Part shown: piece by piece, positions 1-7,280 of the stretch | Layout of the letters: each line of letters starts with the position of its first letter | Position numbering within the stretch: position 1 is the first letter of the stretch | Made by a program: the position numbers and the translations under genes | Source: Cryobacterium sp. | GTDB taxonomy: Bacteria; Actinomycetota; Actinomycetes; Actinomycetales; Microbacteriaceae | Length of the DNA stretch: 44,513 nucleotides | Assembly: GCA_019638935.1 (NCBI GenBank) | Contig: JAHBSW010000018.1 | Location: 1-44,513, forward strand | Direction: 5' to 3' | Notes under the pieces: generated by a model | What the model saw: only the letters and a program-made list of their open reading frames with translations | Databases searched by the model: none | Told to the model about the DNA's origin: nothing

Positions 1-1
1 C

Positions 2-1747
2 GAGCTCGCGTGGTGGCGTTCCGCGCTCGACAGCCTGCTCGAGCAGGAGCGCGCTCTGCTCGGCGCCAACACCTCGGTGCTCGATCGACTCGAGGCCGAC
101 TTCCGACTGGTCGATGAGGCGCACGCGGCCGGCAGCGCCCAGCTGCTCGCATGGCAGCTCGCCGAGAGCTGGAGCATCGGACTCGTCGACTGGCCCGAGG
201 AGGCGGCGGCGCTCAAGAAGTCCCTGCGTCGCGACACGATCAACTCGCGCGAGCTGCACGAGAGCGCTCCGCACCTCGCCCGTGCGATCGCGCCCGTCTG
301 GCTGGCCTCGCCCTACGAGGTTCACGAGGTGAGCGATGCGGTGCGATTCGACACGGTCATCCTCGTCGATGCGGGCGCGACGACCCTCGCGGAGAACGCC
401 GCAGCCATCAAGCGCGCCAAACAGGTCGTCGCCTTCGGCGACCCGGTCGCGCAGACGCCGGCGCCCTTCGCGATCGGGCTGGGTCAGCATCCGCGGTTCG
501 ATGACGACGCGGAGGCCCTCGAGGCCCGTCACGCGGAGTCGGCCCTCGCCAGACTCGACACCCTGCTGCCGACGCTGACACTCACTCGCAGCTACCGCGC
601 CGGCGGCGAGGATCTCGCCGAGCTCGTCAACCGTCGCTTCTACGGTGGCCGCATCGAGTCGCTGCCGTGGGCCGGCAGCTTTCTCGGGCACAACAGCATT
701 CGCATCGACTATGTCGAAGACGGCGCGGGGATGCCCGATGAGCACTCCGGCGCGGTGGAGAGCGTCGATGCTGAGGTGGATCGCGTCGTCGAGCTCGTGC
801 TCGAGCATGCCGAGCAGCGACCCAAGGAGTCGCTCATGGTCATCACGGCGAGCCAGCGCCACGCGGCTCGCGTGCACCGCGCGGTGCTGGGCGCGGTCGC
901 GGGCCGCCCCGGCGCGCTGCAGCAGTTCGTCGTCGGCGATCGCGCGGAGCCGTTCGCGGTCATGACGATCGACAAGGCCGTTGCCGAGAGCCGCGACCGC
1001 GTCATCTTCTCGATCGGGTACGGTCGCACCCCGCACGGTCGGGTGCTCTCGGACTTCGGCGCACTCGGTCGGCCCGGTGGCGACCGCCTGCTCGCGGTCG
1101 CCATGACGCGCGCCCGCCGCGCCATGGTCGTCGTGTCCTGCTTCACGGCGGAGGATCTCGACGAGGAGCGCATGGAGCACGGCGCGCTCGCGCTCGCCGA
1201 ACTGCTCTCCGACGTGACGGCACGCACTCGGATCGAGAGCGTTCCGGATGACAGCGACCCACTGCTCGTGGATCTTGCTCGCCGCCTCGAGGCGCGGGGG
1301 CTGCGCGTCGCGCTCGGCCATCGAGGCAAGCTCGGCCTCGTCACCTCGCACGGCGGAATGTGCCTGACCATCGAGACCGACACCGCGCTGCAGACGAGTC
1401 TTCGGGAGTCGCTGCGCCTGCGCCCCTCGCTGCTGCGGCGCCTCGGCTGGCACTACCTGCGTGTGCACGCGTTCGAACTGTTCAGCAATCCGGATGCTGT
1501 CGCCGACTCGGTCGTCGCCATGCTCGGCGCCGCGCCACCGCCGCCACCCCCCGTGGCTCCTGTGCCTGCCGTGCCGACCGAGCCGATCGACATCGTTCCC
1601 GTCTCGCCGAGTCCGGCGGCGCCACGGCGAGTGCGCACCGAGCCGGTGCCGGGCAGCGACCCGCACCCGACACCCGAGCCCGCGCGGCACGAGCCGCACG
1701 AGAACGACGAGCGCCTGCGCGGCGACAAGCCGCCGCACTGGAGCTGA
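2..1747 (+). CDS. SF1 DNA/RNA helicase, C-terminal part (5' end outside window)
   Basis: The reading frame is open from the first bases of the window, so the gene starts upstream; the GTG at 77 is internal. What is visible is the second half of a UPF1/DUF4011-type superfamily 1 helicase: a Walker B-like stretch VILVDAGA (about 351-377), a motif III GDPVAQTP (about 438-462), a motif IV SYR near 591, and a motif VI VAMTRARRAMVVVS (about 1096-1137). A C-terminal region of about 100 residues (LLVDLARRLEARGLRV onward) resembles the degenerate restriction-endonuclease-like domain often fused to such helicases in Microbacteriaceae, and the protein ends in a Pro-rich tail. Oddity: motif II reads VDAGA instead of the usual DEAxQ, so the catalytic Glu appears to be absent. 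The role (nucleic-acid unwinding in repair or defence) is inferred from the family. Confidence 0.8.
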   Translation, partial: ELAWWRSALDSLLEQERALLGANTSVLDRLEADFRLVDEAHAAGSAQLLAWQLAESWSIGLVDWPEEAAALKKSLRRDTINSRELHESAPHLARAIAPVWLASPYEVHEVSDAVRFDTVILVDAGATTLAENAAAIKRAKQVVAFGDPVAQTPAPFAIGLGQHPRFDDDAEALEARHAESALARLDTLLPTLTLTRSYRAGGEDLAELVNRRFYGGRIESLPWAGSFLGHNSIRIDYVEDGAGMPDEHSGAVESVDAEVDRVVELVLEHAEQRPKESLMVITASQRHAARVHRAVLGAVAGRPGALQQFVVGDRAEPFAVMTIDKAVAESRDRVIFSIGYGRTPHGRVLSDFGALGRPGGDRLLAVAMTRARRAMVVVSCFTAEDLDEERMEHGALALAELLSDVTARTRIESVPDDSDPLLVDLARRLEARGLRVALGHRGKLGLVTSHGGMCLTIETDTALQTSLRESLRLRPSLLRRLGWHYLRVHAFELFSNPDAVADSVVAMLGAAPPPPPPVAPVPAVPTEPIDIVPVSPSPAAPRRVRTEPVPGSDPHPTPEPARHEPHENDERLRGDKPPHWS

Positions 1748-1790
1748 GGAGCGCACCCCCTCCCGGTGATCGCAACCGGCCCCTGTTTCC

Positions 1791-1905
1791 GGTGATCGAG
1801 TAACGGCGAAGCCGCGTATCTTCCGGTGGTCGAGTAGCGGCGACGCCGCGTATCGAGATCTGGTGGGCGGGTCTCGATACACCGCCTGCGGCGGCACTCG
1901 ACCAG
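1791..1905. repeat. Cluster of three REP-like extragenic repeats
   Basis: Two direct copies of a GGTnnTCGAGTA(G/A)CGGCGA element occur at 1791-1822 and 1825-1860, both continuing into GCCGCGTATC. One inverted copy lies at 1870-1905 (GGTCTCGATAC ... CTCGACC). Each copy holds a GC-rich short hairpin. The cluster sits between convergent genes, the usual place for such elements. A close relative lies at 31855-31887. The mobility mechanism is not visible here. Confidence 0.75.
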
Positions 1906-1923
1906 CGCGCTGGAGCTTGGAGC

Positions 1924-1943
1924 GAAGGCCATTTCTGGCCTTC
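1924..1943. terminator. Hairpin, possible bidirectional terminator
   Basis: A perfect 8-bp stem, GAAGGCCA / TGGCCTTC, with a 4-base loop. It lies between the converging helicase and mscL genes. There is no U tract, as is common for actinobacterial terminators. Confidence 0.5.
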
Positions 1944-1958
1944 GTGGCGACGCCAGCG

Positions 1959-1981
1959 CCGAGGCCCGTCTCGGGCCTCGG
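1959..1981. terminator. Hairpin, probable terminator downstream of mscL
   Basis: A perfect 9-bp stem, CCGAGGCCC / GGGCCTCGG, with a 5-base loop, 11 bases past the mscL stop codon on the minus strand. It could also stop transcription coming from the helicase gene. Confidence 0.55.
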
Positions 1982-1992
1982 TAACGGCCTAC

Positions 1993-2409
1993 TTACTCCT
2001 TGCGCGCCGCCAGCAGGTCGCGAATCTCGGTGAGCAGCGACAGCTCGTCGGGTGCGACCTCGGCCTCGGTGGCGCCTGCCGCGCGACGTGCCTCTGCGCG
2101 CTCGCGCATCTTGTTCATGGGGAAGACGAGCACGAAGTAGACGGCGGCAGCGACGAGCAGGAACTGGATCGCCGCGGCCACGACGGCACCGAACGCGAGC
2201 ACTGCCGGCTCACCACCCGAGAGCGAGGGGATCTCGACCGTCCACGCGGCCTTGAGGTTGTCTGCGCTGAAGAGCGCACCGAGCGCGGGGTTGAGCAGTC
2301 CCTCCACCAGTGCGTTGACGACAGCGGTGAACGCCGCGCCGATGACGACCGCGACGGCGAGGTCGATCACATTGCCGCGCATGACGAATTCTTTGAAGCC
2401 CTTGAGCAT
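1993..2409 (-). CDS. mscL: Large-conductance mechanosensitive channel MscL
   Basis: A 138-residue inner-membrane channel that opens under membrane tension and protects against hypo-osmotic shock. The N-terminus MLKGFKEFVMRGNVIDLAVA followed by VVIGAAFTAVV is the MscL signature and first transmembrane helix. The second helix is about residues 68-92 (AAIQFLLVAAAVYFVLVFPM), followed by a charged cytoplasmic helix (ELSLLTEIRDLL) that forms the C-terminal bundle. The length is normal for the family. The ATG at 2409 is chosen because GGGAGGGG lies just upstream; an in-frame TTG at 2439 would add ten residues without family similarity. It is convergent with the helicase gene and probably monocistronic. 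Confidence 0.95.
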   Translation of the reverse strand: MLKGFKEFVMRGNVIDLAVAVVIGAAFTAVVNALVEGLLNPALGALFSADNLKAAWTVEIPSLSGGEPAVLAFGAVVAAAIQFLLVAAAVYFVLVFPMNKMRERAEARRAAGATEAEVAPDELSLLTEIRDLLAARKE

Positions 2410-2466
2410 GGCCCCTCCCGGTTCTCGTGGTGACATCAACCTAAACGGTTCGCCGGGCAGATTCCA

Positions 2467-2796
2467 TCATTGCGAGGCGGCCGGTGTCTTGTTCGAGGTC
2501 GTGGCGGCAGAACTCGACGAGTCGGACTTGGCGGGAGCGCTCGACGCACCCCCGGCATCCTTGACACTGCCCGTCGAGGCCTCCGACGGCTTCTTCGCAT
2601 CACTCGATGTCGACTTCGACTCGCGCGAGTCGGTGCGGTAGAACCCGCTGCCGCTGAAGGTCACACCGACGTTGCCGAAGACTTTGCGCAGGGTGCCGCC
2701 GCATTCGGGGCAGACGGTGAGCGAGTCATCGGTGAAGGCCTGCTGGATGTCGAAGGCATGGGCGCAGTCGGCACAACGGTAGGAGTAGGTGGGCAC
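2467..2796 (-). CDS. FmdB-family zinc ribbon protein
   Basis: A 109-residue protein beginning MPTYSYRCADCAHAF. Cys8, Cys11, Cys29 and Cys32 form the two CxxC knuckles of an FmdB-type zinc ribbon (residues 1-50, ending in VTFSGSGFYRTDSR). The rest is a low-complexity Ser/Ala/Lys-rich tail typical of actinobacterial members. The family was named after a putative formamidase regulator, but the molecular role is not established. It is encoded 30 bases downstream of the 5-formyltetrahydrofolate cyclo-ligase gene on the same strand, a very common pairing in Actinobacteria, so the two are probably co-transcribed. Confidence 0.88.
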   Translation of the reverse strand: MPTYSYRCADCAHAFDIQQAFTDDSLTVCPECGGTLRKVFGNVGVTFSGSGFYRTDSRESKSTSSDAKKPSEASTGSVKDAGGASSAPAKSDSSSSAATTSNKTPAASQ

Positions 2797-2826
2797 GTCG
2801 GTTCTCTCGTCGGTATCGGGTTGCGG

Positions 2827-3411
2827 CTACGGCTGGTCGAAGGTGGTGATGCCGGAGGGGGTGATCACTCCGTCCACCGCCTTGTCGTGCAACTCGGTCG
2901 GAACGCGCTCGACGAGTTCGCCGTCGAAGATGACAGCATAGACCGGCGGACGCACTTCCATCGAACCGAGCAATCGGTCGAAGTAGCCGCGGCCCCAACC
3001 GAGGCGCATCCCTGTGGCGTCGACCGCTGCCGCCGGGATGATCATGAGGTCGACCTCGTCCACCGCCATCGGCCCCAGAAGCTCACCGACCGGTTCGGGC
3101 ACACCGTACTCCCCGACCACCTCGTCGTCGATGTCGACCACCCAGTCGAGCAAGCCGTCCTCGCGCGACACCGGCATCAGGGTGCGCACGCCGTTCTCGC
3201 TCGCCCAGTTCAGGAAGGGTCGAATGTCGGGCTCGTCCTGTGCGGGCAGGTATGCGGCGATCGACGTGGCGCCCGTGTTCTGCACCAGGCTCGTGAGCTG
3301 CTCGGCGAACGCGGCCGTCGCATTGTCGCGCTCGGGTGCCGTGAGGTTGCGCCGTCGTGCGCGCAGCTCCGCGCGCAGGGCACGCTTCTGGCGGCTCTCG
3401 TCACCCGTCAT
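2827..3411 (-). CDS. 5-formyltetrahydrofolate cyclo-ligase
   Basis: A 194-residue enzyme that converts 5-formyl-THF to 5,10-methenyl-THF with ATP, returning the storage form of folate to one-carbon metabolism in the cytoplasm. The N-terminal basic helix (RQKRALRAELRARRRNL), the central YLPAQDEPDI block and the C-terminal LGWGRGYFDRLL signature (substrate/Mg-ATP loop) are all present. The length matches the family. The ATG at 3411 gives the family N-terminus; the same frame runs open far upstream, but only as antisense of galU. It is divergent from galU with 36 bases between the starts, so the promoters must overlap or lie inside the coding regions. Confidence 0.93.
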   Translation of the reverse strand: MTGDESRQKRALRAELRARRRNLTAPERDNATAAFAEQLTSLVQNTGATSIAAYLPAQDEPDIRPFLNWASENGVRTLMPVSREDGLLDWVVDIDDEVVGEYGVPEPVGELLGPMAVDEVDLMIIPAAAVDATGMRLGWGRGYFDRLLGSMEVRPPVYAVIFDGELVERVPTELHDKAVDGVITPSGITTFDQP

Positions 3412-3447
3412 GACAGCCAGTCTAGGTGTTGCCGGTAGCCTTGCCCC

Positions 3448-4341
3448 ATGGCGAATCGGATTACCAAGGCGGTCATTCCCGCGGCAGGCCTCGGCACGAG
3501 GTTCCTTCCTGCGACGAAGGCGATGCCGAAGGAGATGCTGCCCGTCGTCGACAAGCCGGCCATCCAGTACGTCGTCGAAGAAGCGGTCGAAGCCGGACTC
3601 ACCGACGTGCTCATGATCACGGGCCGTAACAAGAGCGCCCTGGAGAATCACTTCGACCGCGTGGGCGAGCTCGAGGCCGTTCTCGAGCGCAAGGGAGACA
3701 TCGACCGGCTGCGCAAGGTCAACGAGTCGACCCGGCTCGCCGAGATGCACTACACCCGGCAGGGTGACCCACTCGGGCTCGGGCACGCCGTGCTGCGGGC
3801 CAAGATGCACGTCGGACGGGAGCCCTTCGCGGTTCTGCTCGGCGATGACCTCATCGATGAGCGCGATGAGCTGCTCTCGCGCATGCTCGAGGTGCAGGGC
3901 GAGCGCGACGCGAGTGTCGTCGCGCTGCTGGAGGTCGAGCCGTCGCAGACTCACCTCTACGGAATCGCGACCGTCGAACCCACCGGCGATGACGACGTCG
4001 TGCGCGTGACGGGGCTCGTCGAGAAGCCCGCTCCGGGCGAGCAGCCCTCGAACTTCGCCGTCATCGGGCGCTACGTGCTGCGCCCCGAAGTCTTCGAGGT
4101 TCTGGAGCACACCCAGCCCGGCAAGGGCGGCGAGATTCAACTGACGGATGCGCTGCAGGTGCTCGCCGCCGAGTCCGAGCGTGCGGGCGGTGTCTACGGT
4201 GTCGTCTTCCGTGGTCGTCGCTACGACACCGGCGATCGGCTCGACTACATCAAGGCGATCATCCAGCTCGCTGCCGACCGCGACGACCTCGGACCCGAGC
4301 TTCGCCCGTGGCTCGCATCGTTCGTCGAGACGCTCGACTAG
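3448..4341 (+). CDS. galU: UTP-glucose-1-phosphate uridylyltransferase GalU
   Basis: A 297-residue cytoplasmic enzyme making UDP-glucose from UTP and glucose-1-phosphate, the precursor for cell-wall and capsular glycans. The nucleotide-binding signature PAAGLGTRFLPATKAMPKEM (residues 11-30) and MLPVVDKPAIQYVVEEA are canonical. GDD (about 132) and VEKP (about 193) mark the metal and sugar sites. The length is normal. It is followed after 19 bases by the RimJ-type acetyltransferase and then sepX. In mycobacteria and corynebacteria a moeA/glp gene lies between galU and rimJ; it is missing here. Confidence 0.97.
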   Translation: MANRITKAVIPAAGLGTRFLPATKAMPKEMLPVVDKPAIQYVVEEAVEAGLTDVLMITGRNKSALENHFDRVGELEAVLERKGDIDRLRKVNESTRLAEMHYTRQGDPLGLGHAVLRAKMHVGREPFAVLLGDDLIDERDELLSRMLEVQGERDASVVALLEVEPSQTHLYGIATVEPTGDDDVVRVTGLVEKPAPGEQPSNFAVIGRYVLRPEVFEVLEHTQPGKGGEIQLTDALQVLAAESERAGGVYGVVFRGRRYDTGDRLDYIKAIIQLAADRDDLGPELRPWLASFVETLD

Positions 4342-4360
4342 GCACACGGGGACGACGGCC

Positions 4361-4978
4361 GTGCAGATCCCGACCCTGACCGAGGGCGCGGTCACGATCC
4401 GTCCCCTTCGCGTGAGGGATGCGCGCAGACTCGACCGCGAACTGCGCGACAACCGCGGCTGGTTGCGGCAGTGGGAGGCGACCAACCCGGGCGGACCGGC
4501 TCCGTACGACCTGAGGGGCAGCATCCGGAACCTGCTCGTGCGCGCCCGTGCGGGCGAGGGTCTGCCCTTCGCGATGGAACACGACGGCGACTTCGCGGGG
4601 CAGCTCAACGTGTCGAGCATCCAGTGGGGGTCGGTGTCGTCGGCAACGATCGGCTACTGGGTGTCGCAGCGGTTCGCGGGCAAGAGCGTGACACCCACCG
4701 CTGTCGCACTGGCGACCGACTACTGCTTCTTCAGTCTGCAGCTGCACCGCATGGAGATCTGCATTCGACCCGAGAACAAGCCGAGCCTGCGGGTCGTCGA
4801 GAAGCTGGGGTTCCGCTATGAGGGCCTGCGTCGCCGATACATCCACATCGACGGTGACTGGCGCGACCACTACTGCTTCGCGTTGACGAACGACGAGGTG
4901 CCGACGGGTGTGCTGCGGCGGTGGCTCGACGGCCGGGCACCCGAATCGGCGGCGGCCCGCCCGCCGGCGCTCGACTAG
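4361..4978 (+). CDS. rimJ: GNAT N-acetyltransferase, RimJ/RimL type
   Basis: A 205-residue GNAT-fold acetyltransferase of the RimJ/RimL group (acetyl-CoA to a protein N-terminal amine; the true substrate in Actinobacteria is not established). Visible parts are the start VTIRPLRVRDARRLDREL, the acetyl-CoA-binding core (IGYWVSQRFAGKSVTPTAVA), the LHRMEICIRPENKPSLRVVE block, and the end GFRYEGLRRRYIHIDGDWRDH. The GTG at 4361 is chosen because the family N-terminus begins there; the open frame upstream lies antiphase inside galU. It shares an actinobacterial gene neighbourhood with galU and sepX. Confidence 0.9.
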   Translation: MQIPTLTEGAVTIRPLRVRDARRLDRELRDNRGWLRQWEATNPGGPAPYDLRGSIRNLLVRARAGEGLPFAMEHDGDFAGQLNVSSIQWGSVSSATIGYWVSQRFAGKSVTPTAVALATDYCFFSLQLHRMEICIRPENKPSLRVVEKLGFRYEGLRRRYIHIDGDWRDHYCFALTNDEVPTGVLRRWLDGRAPESAAARPPALD

Positions 4979-5148
4979 AGGTCGCCCACCCACAAACCGG
5001 CTCCCACACCCACATACTTCGGGGTGCCGGAGACGGCAACGGGGTGTGCGAAGCGCGCGAGCATGCGGCGGGTGCGCAGCCTGTCAGCACGCGGAGTGCG
5101 CGGCGCGCCAACGTCGCCCGCGCGCGCTGCCGCTTTACGGTTGTGGGC

Positions 5149-6126
5149 ATGGGAATTGACGGCGTCGGCTCGAGCGTGATCATCGCGTTCGCGGCGCTGC
5201 TGTGGTTCATCTACCTCGTTCCCACCTGGCTGCGCCGCCGCGAGTACCTGTCGACCGAGCGCAACGCCGTGCGCCTGCAGCAGACGCTGCGCATCATGGC
5301 GGAGACCGCGCAGGTGCCGGATGCCGTGCGCATCGAAACCCAGGCGCGCGCCATCGCGGCGCAGCAGCGTGCCCTGCGGGCGCGACGCGCGGCGCTCGGC
5401 GAGACCGGGCCCGTCGCGCCGGTCACCGAGTTCGAGGGGGTCGAATCGGGCGCGTCACGGACTGCGACCGAGAGCCGGGTCGCGCGCGGGGTCGTGCACG
5501 CAGGATCTGCGGCGAGCTCCTCCGCGTCGCGCAGGCTGCGGCGCTCGCGCGGTGTGACGGCACTCGTGCTGTTCGCCGCGGTGACGGGGCTCGGTTTCGG
5601 GGTCGCCGAGGCCGTGACGACGGGAGCATGGGTGCTGCTGGCGGCATCCGTCGTCGTCGCCCTCGGTGCGATCGCTCTGCTCAACCAGATGGCGGCGGTC
5701 GCGAGGATGCGACGCGAGGGCAGTGCGGTGCGACGCACACCCGCGCGCACCGTGCTCTACGACGACGCAGAGCACGACGAGGTCGAGGCGGATCGAGGAT
5801 GGATGCCGCAGCCGATTCCGAAACCCCTCTACCTGCAGGCGCGGGAGCAGGCCGAGGCGGCAGCATCGATCGCCCAAGCGGCACCGGTGCCTGCTGCGGA
5901 TCACAGCAACCGGGCGGCTCCGCACGACGAACTGCTCGCGGCCGCGGCGGCGGCCACGCAAGCGCTGCGGGCTGCGCACGCCGAGGTCACGCGCGTCAGC
6001 GCACCTGCTCGCCCGGTGCGCGCCGAGGAACCCAACCGCTTCGCGCGCATGGGCGTCATCGATGAGACGGATGCCGCTCCCGCCAACCTCGATGAGATCC
6101 TCGCGCGCCGTCGGGCGGTCGGCTGA
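5149..6126 (+). CDS. sepX: SepX/GlpR-like division membrane protein
   Basis: A 325-residue membrane protein. The N-terminal helix (about residues 8-25) runs into LVPTWLRRREYLSTERNAVR, the family hallmark of the actinobacterial SepX/GlpR proteins. These are known in Streptomyces as a Z-ring component and in Corynebacterium as the receptor for the gephyrin-like protein Glp. Two further membrane segments lie at about 140-190 (VTALVLFAAVTGLGFGV and WVLLAASVVVALGAIALL). The C-terminal half is cytoplasmic and Ala/Glu-rich and ends ANLDEILARRRAVG. The gene order galU-rimJ-sepX supports the call. The start is the ATG at 5149 (GTG at 5143 is an alternative); no strong ribosome-binding site is seen. 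The 170 bases before it probably hold its own promoter, but no clear -10/-35 pair is visible. Confidence 0.8.
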   Translation: MGIDGVGSSVIIAFAALLWFIYLVPTWLRRREYLSTERNAVRLQQTLRIMAETAQVPDAVRIETQARAIAAQQRALRARRAALGETGPVAPVTEFEGVESGASRTATESRVARGVVHAGSAASSSASRRLRRSRGVTALVLFAAVTGLGFGVAEAVTTGAWVLLAASVVVALGAIALLNQMAAVARMRREGSAVRRTPARTVLYDDAEHDEVEADRGWMPQPIPKPLYLQAREQAEAAASIAQAAPVPAADHSNRAAPHDELLAAAAAATQALRAAHAEVTRVSAPARPVRAEEPNRFARMGVIDETDAAPANLDEILARRRAVG

Positions 6127-6165
6127 CAGCCCGCCCGGTAGCGCGGGTCCGTTTGCCATGCAGGG

Positions 6166-7089
6166 TCACTTGAGCAACCGCGACAGCACACGGTCGGCGA
6201 GAGGCTTGCCGCCGGTCTGGCACGTCGGGCAGTACTGGAACGTCGAGTCAGCGTGGATCACCTGCCGCACGGTGTCGCCGCACACGGGACAGGGCTCGCC
6301 GGTGCGCCCGTGCACCCGCAGGTTCGACCTCTTCTCGCGCTTGAGCTCGGCCGCGGCGAGCCCGTCGGCACGCGCGATCGCGTCGCGCAGGGTCGACTGC
6401 ATCGCGTCGAAGAGCCGTTCGGCGTCATCCGCACTCATCACCGCCGGCTTGAAGGGCGACATCCTGGCCGCGTGCAGGATCTCGTCGGAGTACGCGTTTC
6501 CGATGCCCGCGATCGTCGACTGGTCGCGCAGCAGACCCTTGATCTGCTTGCGGCCGGCCGCGTCGAGGATGCGCCGGAAGCGGTCGAGGGTGAAGGCCGG
6601 ATCGAGGGGGTCGGGTCCGAGTCGCGCGATGCCCGGCACCTCGCGCGGGTTGCGGACGATGTGGATCGCGAGGCTCTTCTTCGTGCCGGCCTCGGTCACG
6701 TCGAAACCGGAGCCCTTGGCGAGGGTCGTGCCGTCGTGCCCTGTTCGGACTGGCCCTGCGCCATCATCGAGCACGAGCCGGGCGGCGAGCGGAGTCTTAC
6801 CCGGCCGGCCCGAGCGCTGCGGCGCCGCCTCGCGCCAGCGCACCCAGCCGGCACGCGCGAGGTGCATCACGAGGTGCAGCTCGTGGGGACCGGCGTCGTC
6901 GAACCGCAGGTCGAGGAACTTTCCATGCCTCGTGACGTCGGCGACCGTGCGACCGGCGAGTGCAGAGACGGGAGGATCGAAGGTCTTGAGCGCCGCGAAG
7001 GCGACGATCTCGAGCCGCTCCACGGTCCGGCCGCGCAGGCGCGAGCCGAGATCGGTCGCGAGGGCGTGCACCTCGGGCAGTTCCGGCAT
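6166..7089 (-). CDS. Fpg/Nei-family DNA glycosylase/AP lyase
   Basis: A 307-residue base-excision repair enzyme expected to remove oxidised bases. After Met1 it has PELPEV (catalytic Pro2/Glu3) and Lys57 in RHGKFLDL, the conserved DNA-phosphate contact. The helix-two-turn-helix region contains LLRDQSTIAGIGNAYSDEIL. A C-terminal zinc finger has Cys267, Cys270, Cys287 and Cys290. In canonical Fpg/Nei the finger carries an Arg-Ser/Thr pair before the last CxxC; here it reads HADSTFQYC, so that Arg is replaced. This fits the divergent actinobacterial subgroup (MHLARAGW in place of the usual MHLxMSG) whose lesion preference is uncertain. The ATG at 7089 gives the catalytic N-terminus; an upstream extension would run antisense through the tRNA gene. 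Confidence 0.88.
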   Translation of the reverse strand: MPELPEVHALATDLGSRLRGRTVERLEIVAFAALKTFDPPVSALAGRTVADVTRHGKFLDLRFDDAGPHELHLVMHLARAGWVRWREAAPQRSGRPGKTPLAARLVLDDGAGPVRTGHDGTTLAKGSGFDVTEAGTKKSLAIHIVRNPREVPGIARLGPDPLDPAFTLDRFRRILDAAGRKQIKGLLRDQSTIAGIGNAYSDEILHAARMSPFKPAVMSADDAERLFDAMQSTLRDAIARADGLAAAELKREKRSNLRVHGRTGEPCPVCGDTVRQVIHADSTFQYCPTCQTGGKPLADRVLSRLLK

Positions 7090-7170
7090 GCCTCCAGTCT
7101 CCACCGGGCCAGCGCGCTGCGCCAGCGATCCGCGGACCATGCCGGTCGTGATAATCTGACTAACGCACTT

Positions 7171-7243
7171 GGGGCTATGGCGCAGTTGGTAGCGCGCTTC
7201 GTTCGCATCGAAGAGGTCAGGAGTTCGAATCTCCTTAGCTCCA
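7171..7243 (+). tRNA. tRNA-Ala (anticodon CGC)
   Basis: A full cloverleaf can be folded: acceptor GGGGCTA / TAGCTCC including the alanine identity pair G3:U70; D stem GCGC/GCGC with loop AGTTGGTA; anticodon stem CTTCG/CGAAG with loop TTCGCAT (anticodon CGC); T stem AGGAG/CTCCT with loop TTCGAAT; discriminator A. CCA is not encoded (ACCCA follows). It reads alanine codon GCG. A TAATCT at 7152-7157 is a possible -10 element. Confidence 0.97.
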
Positions 7244-7280
7244 CCCAAGAGAGAAGATGCGCGCGCGGGTGACTGTTTGG

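Noticed and set aside
3412-4620. N-terminal extension of the 5-formyl-THF cyclo-ligase
   Set aside because: It is antisense to galU and rimJ; the family N-terminus begins at the ATG at 3411.
7090-7248. N-terminal extension of the Fpg/Nei gene beginning near 7248
   Set aside because: It would be translated antisense through tRNA-Ala, and catalytic Pro2 requires the start at 7089.
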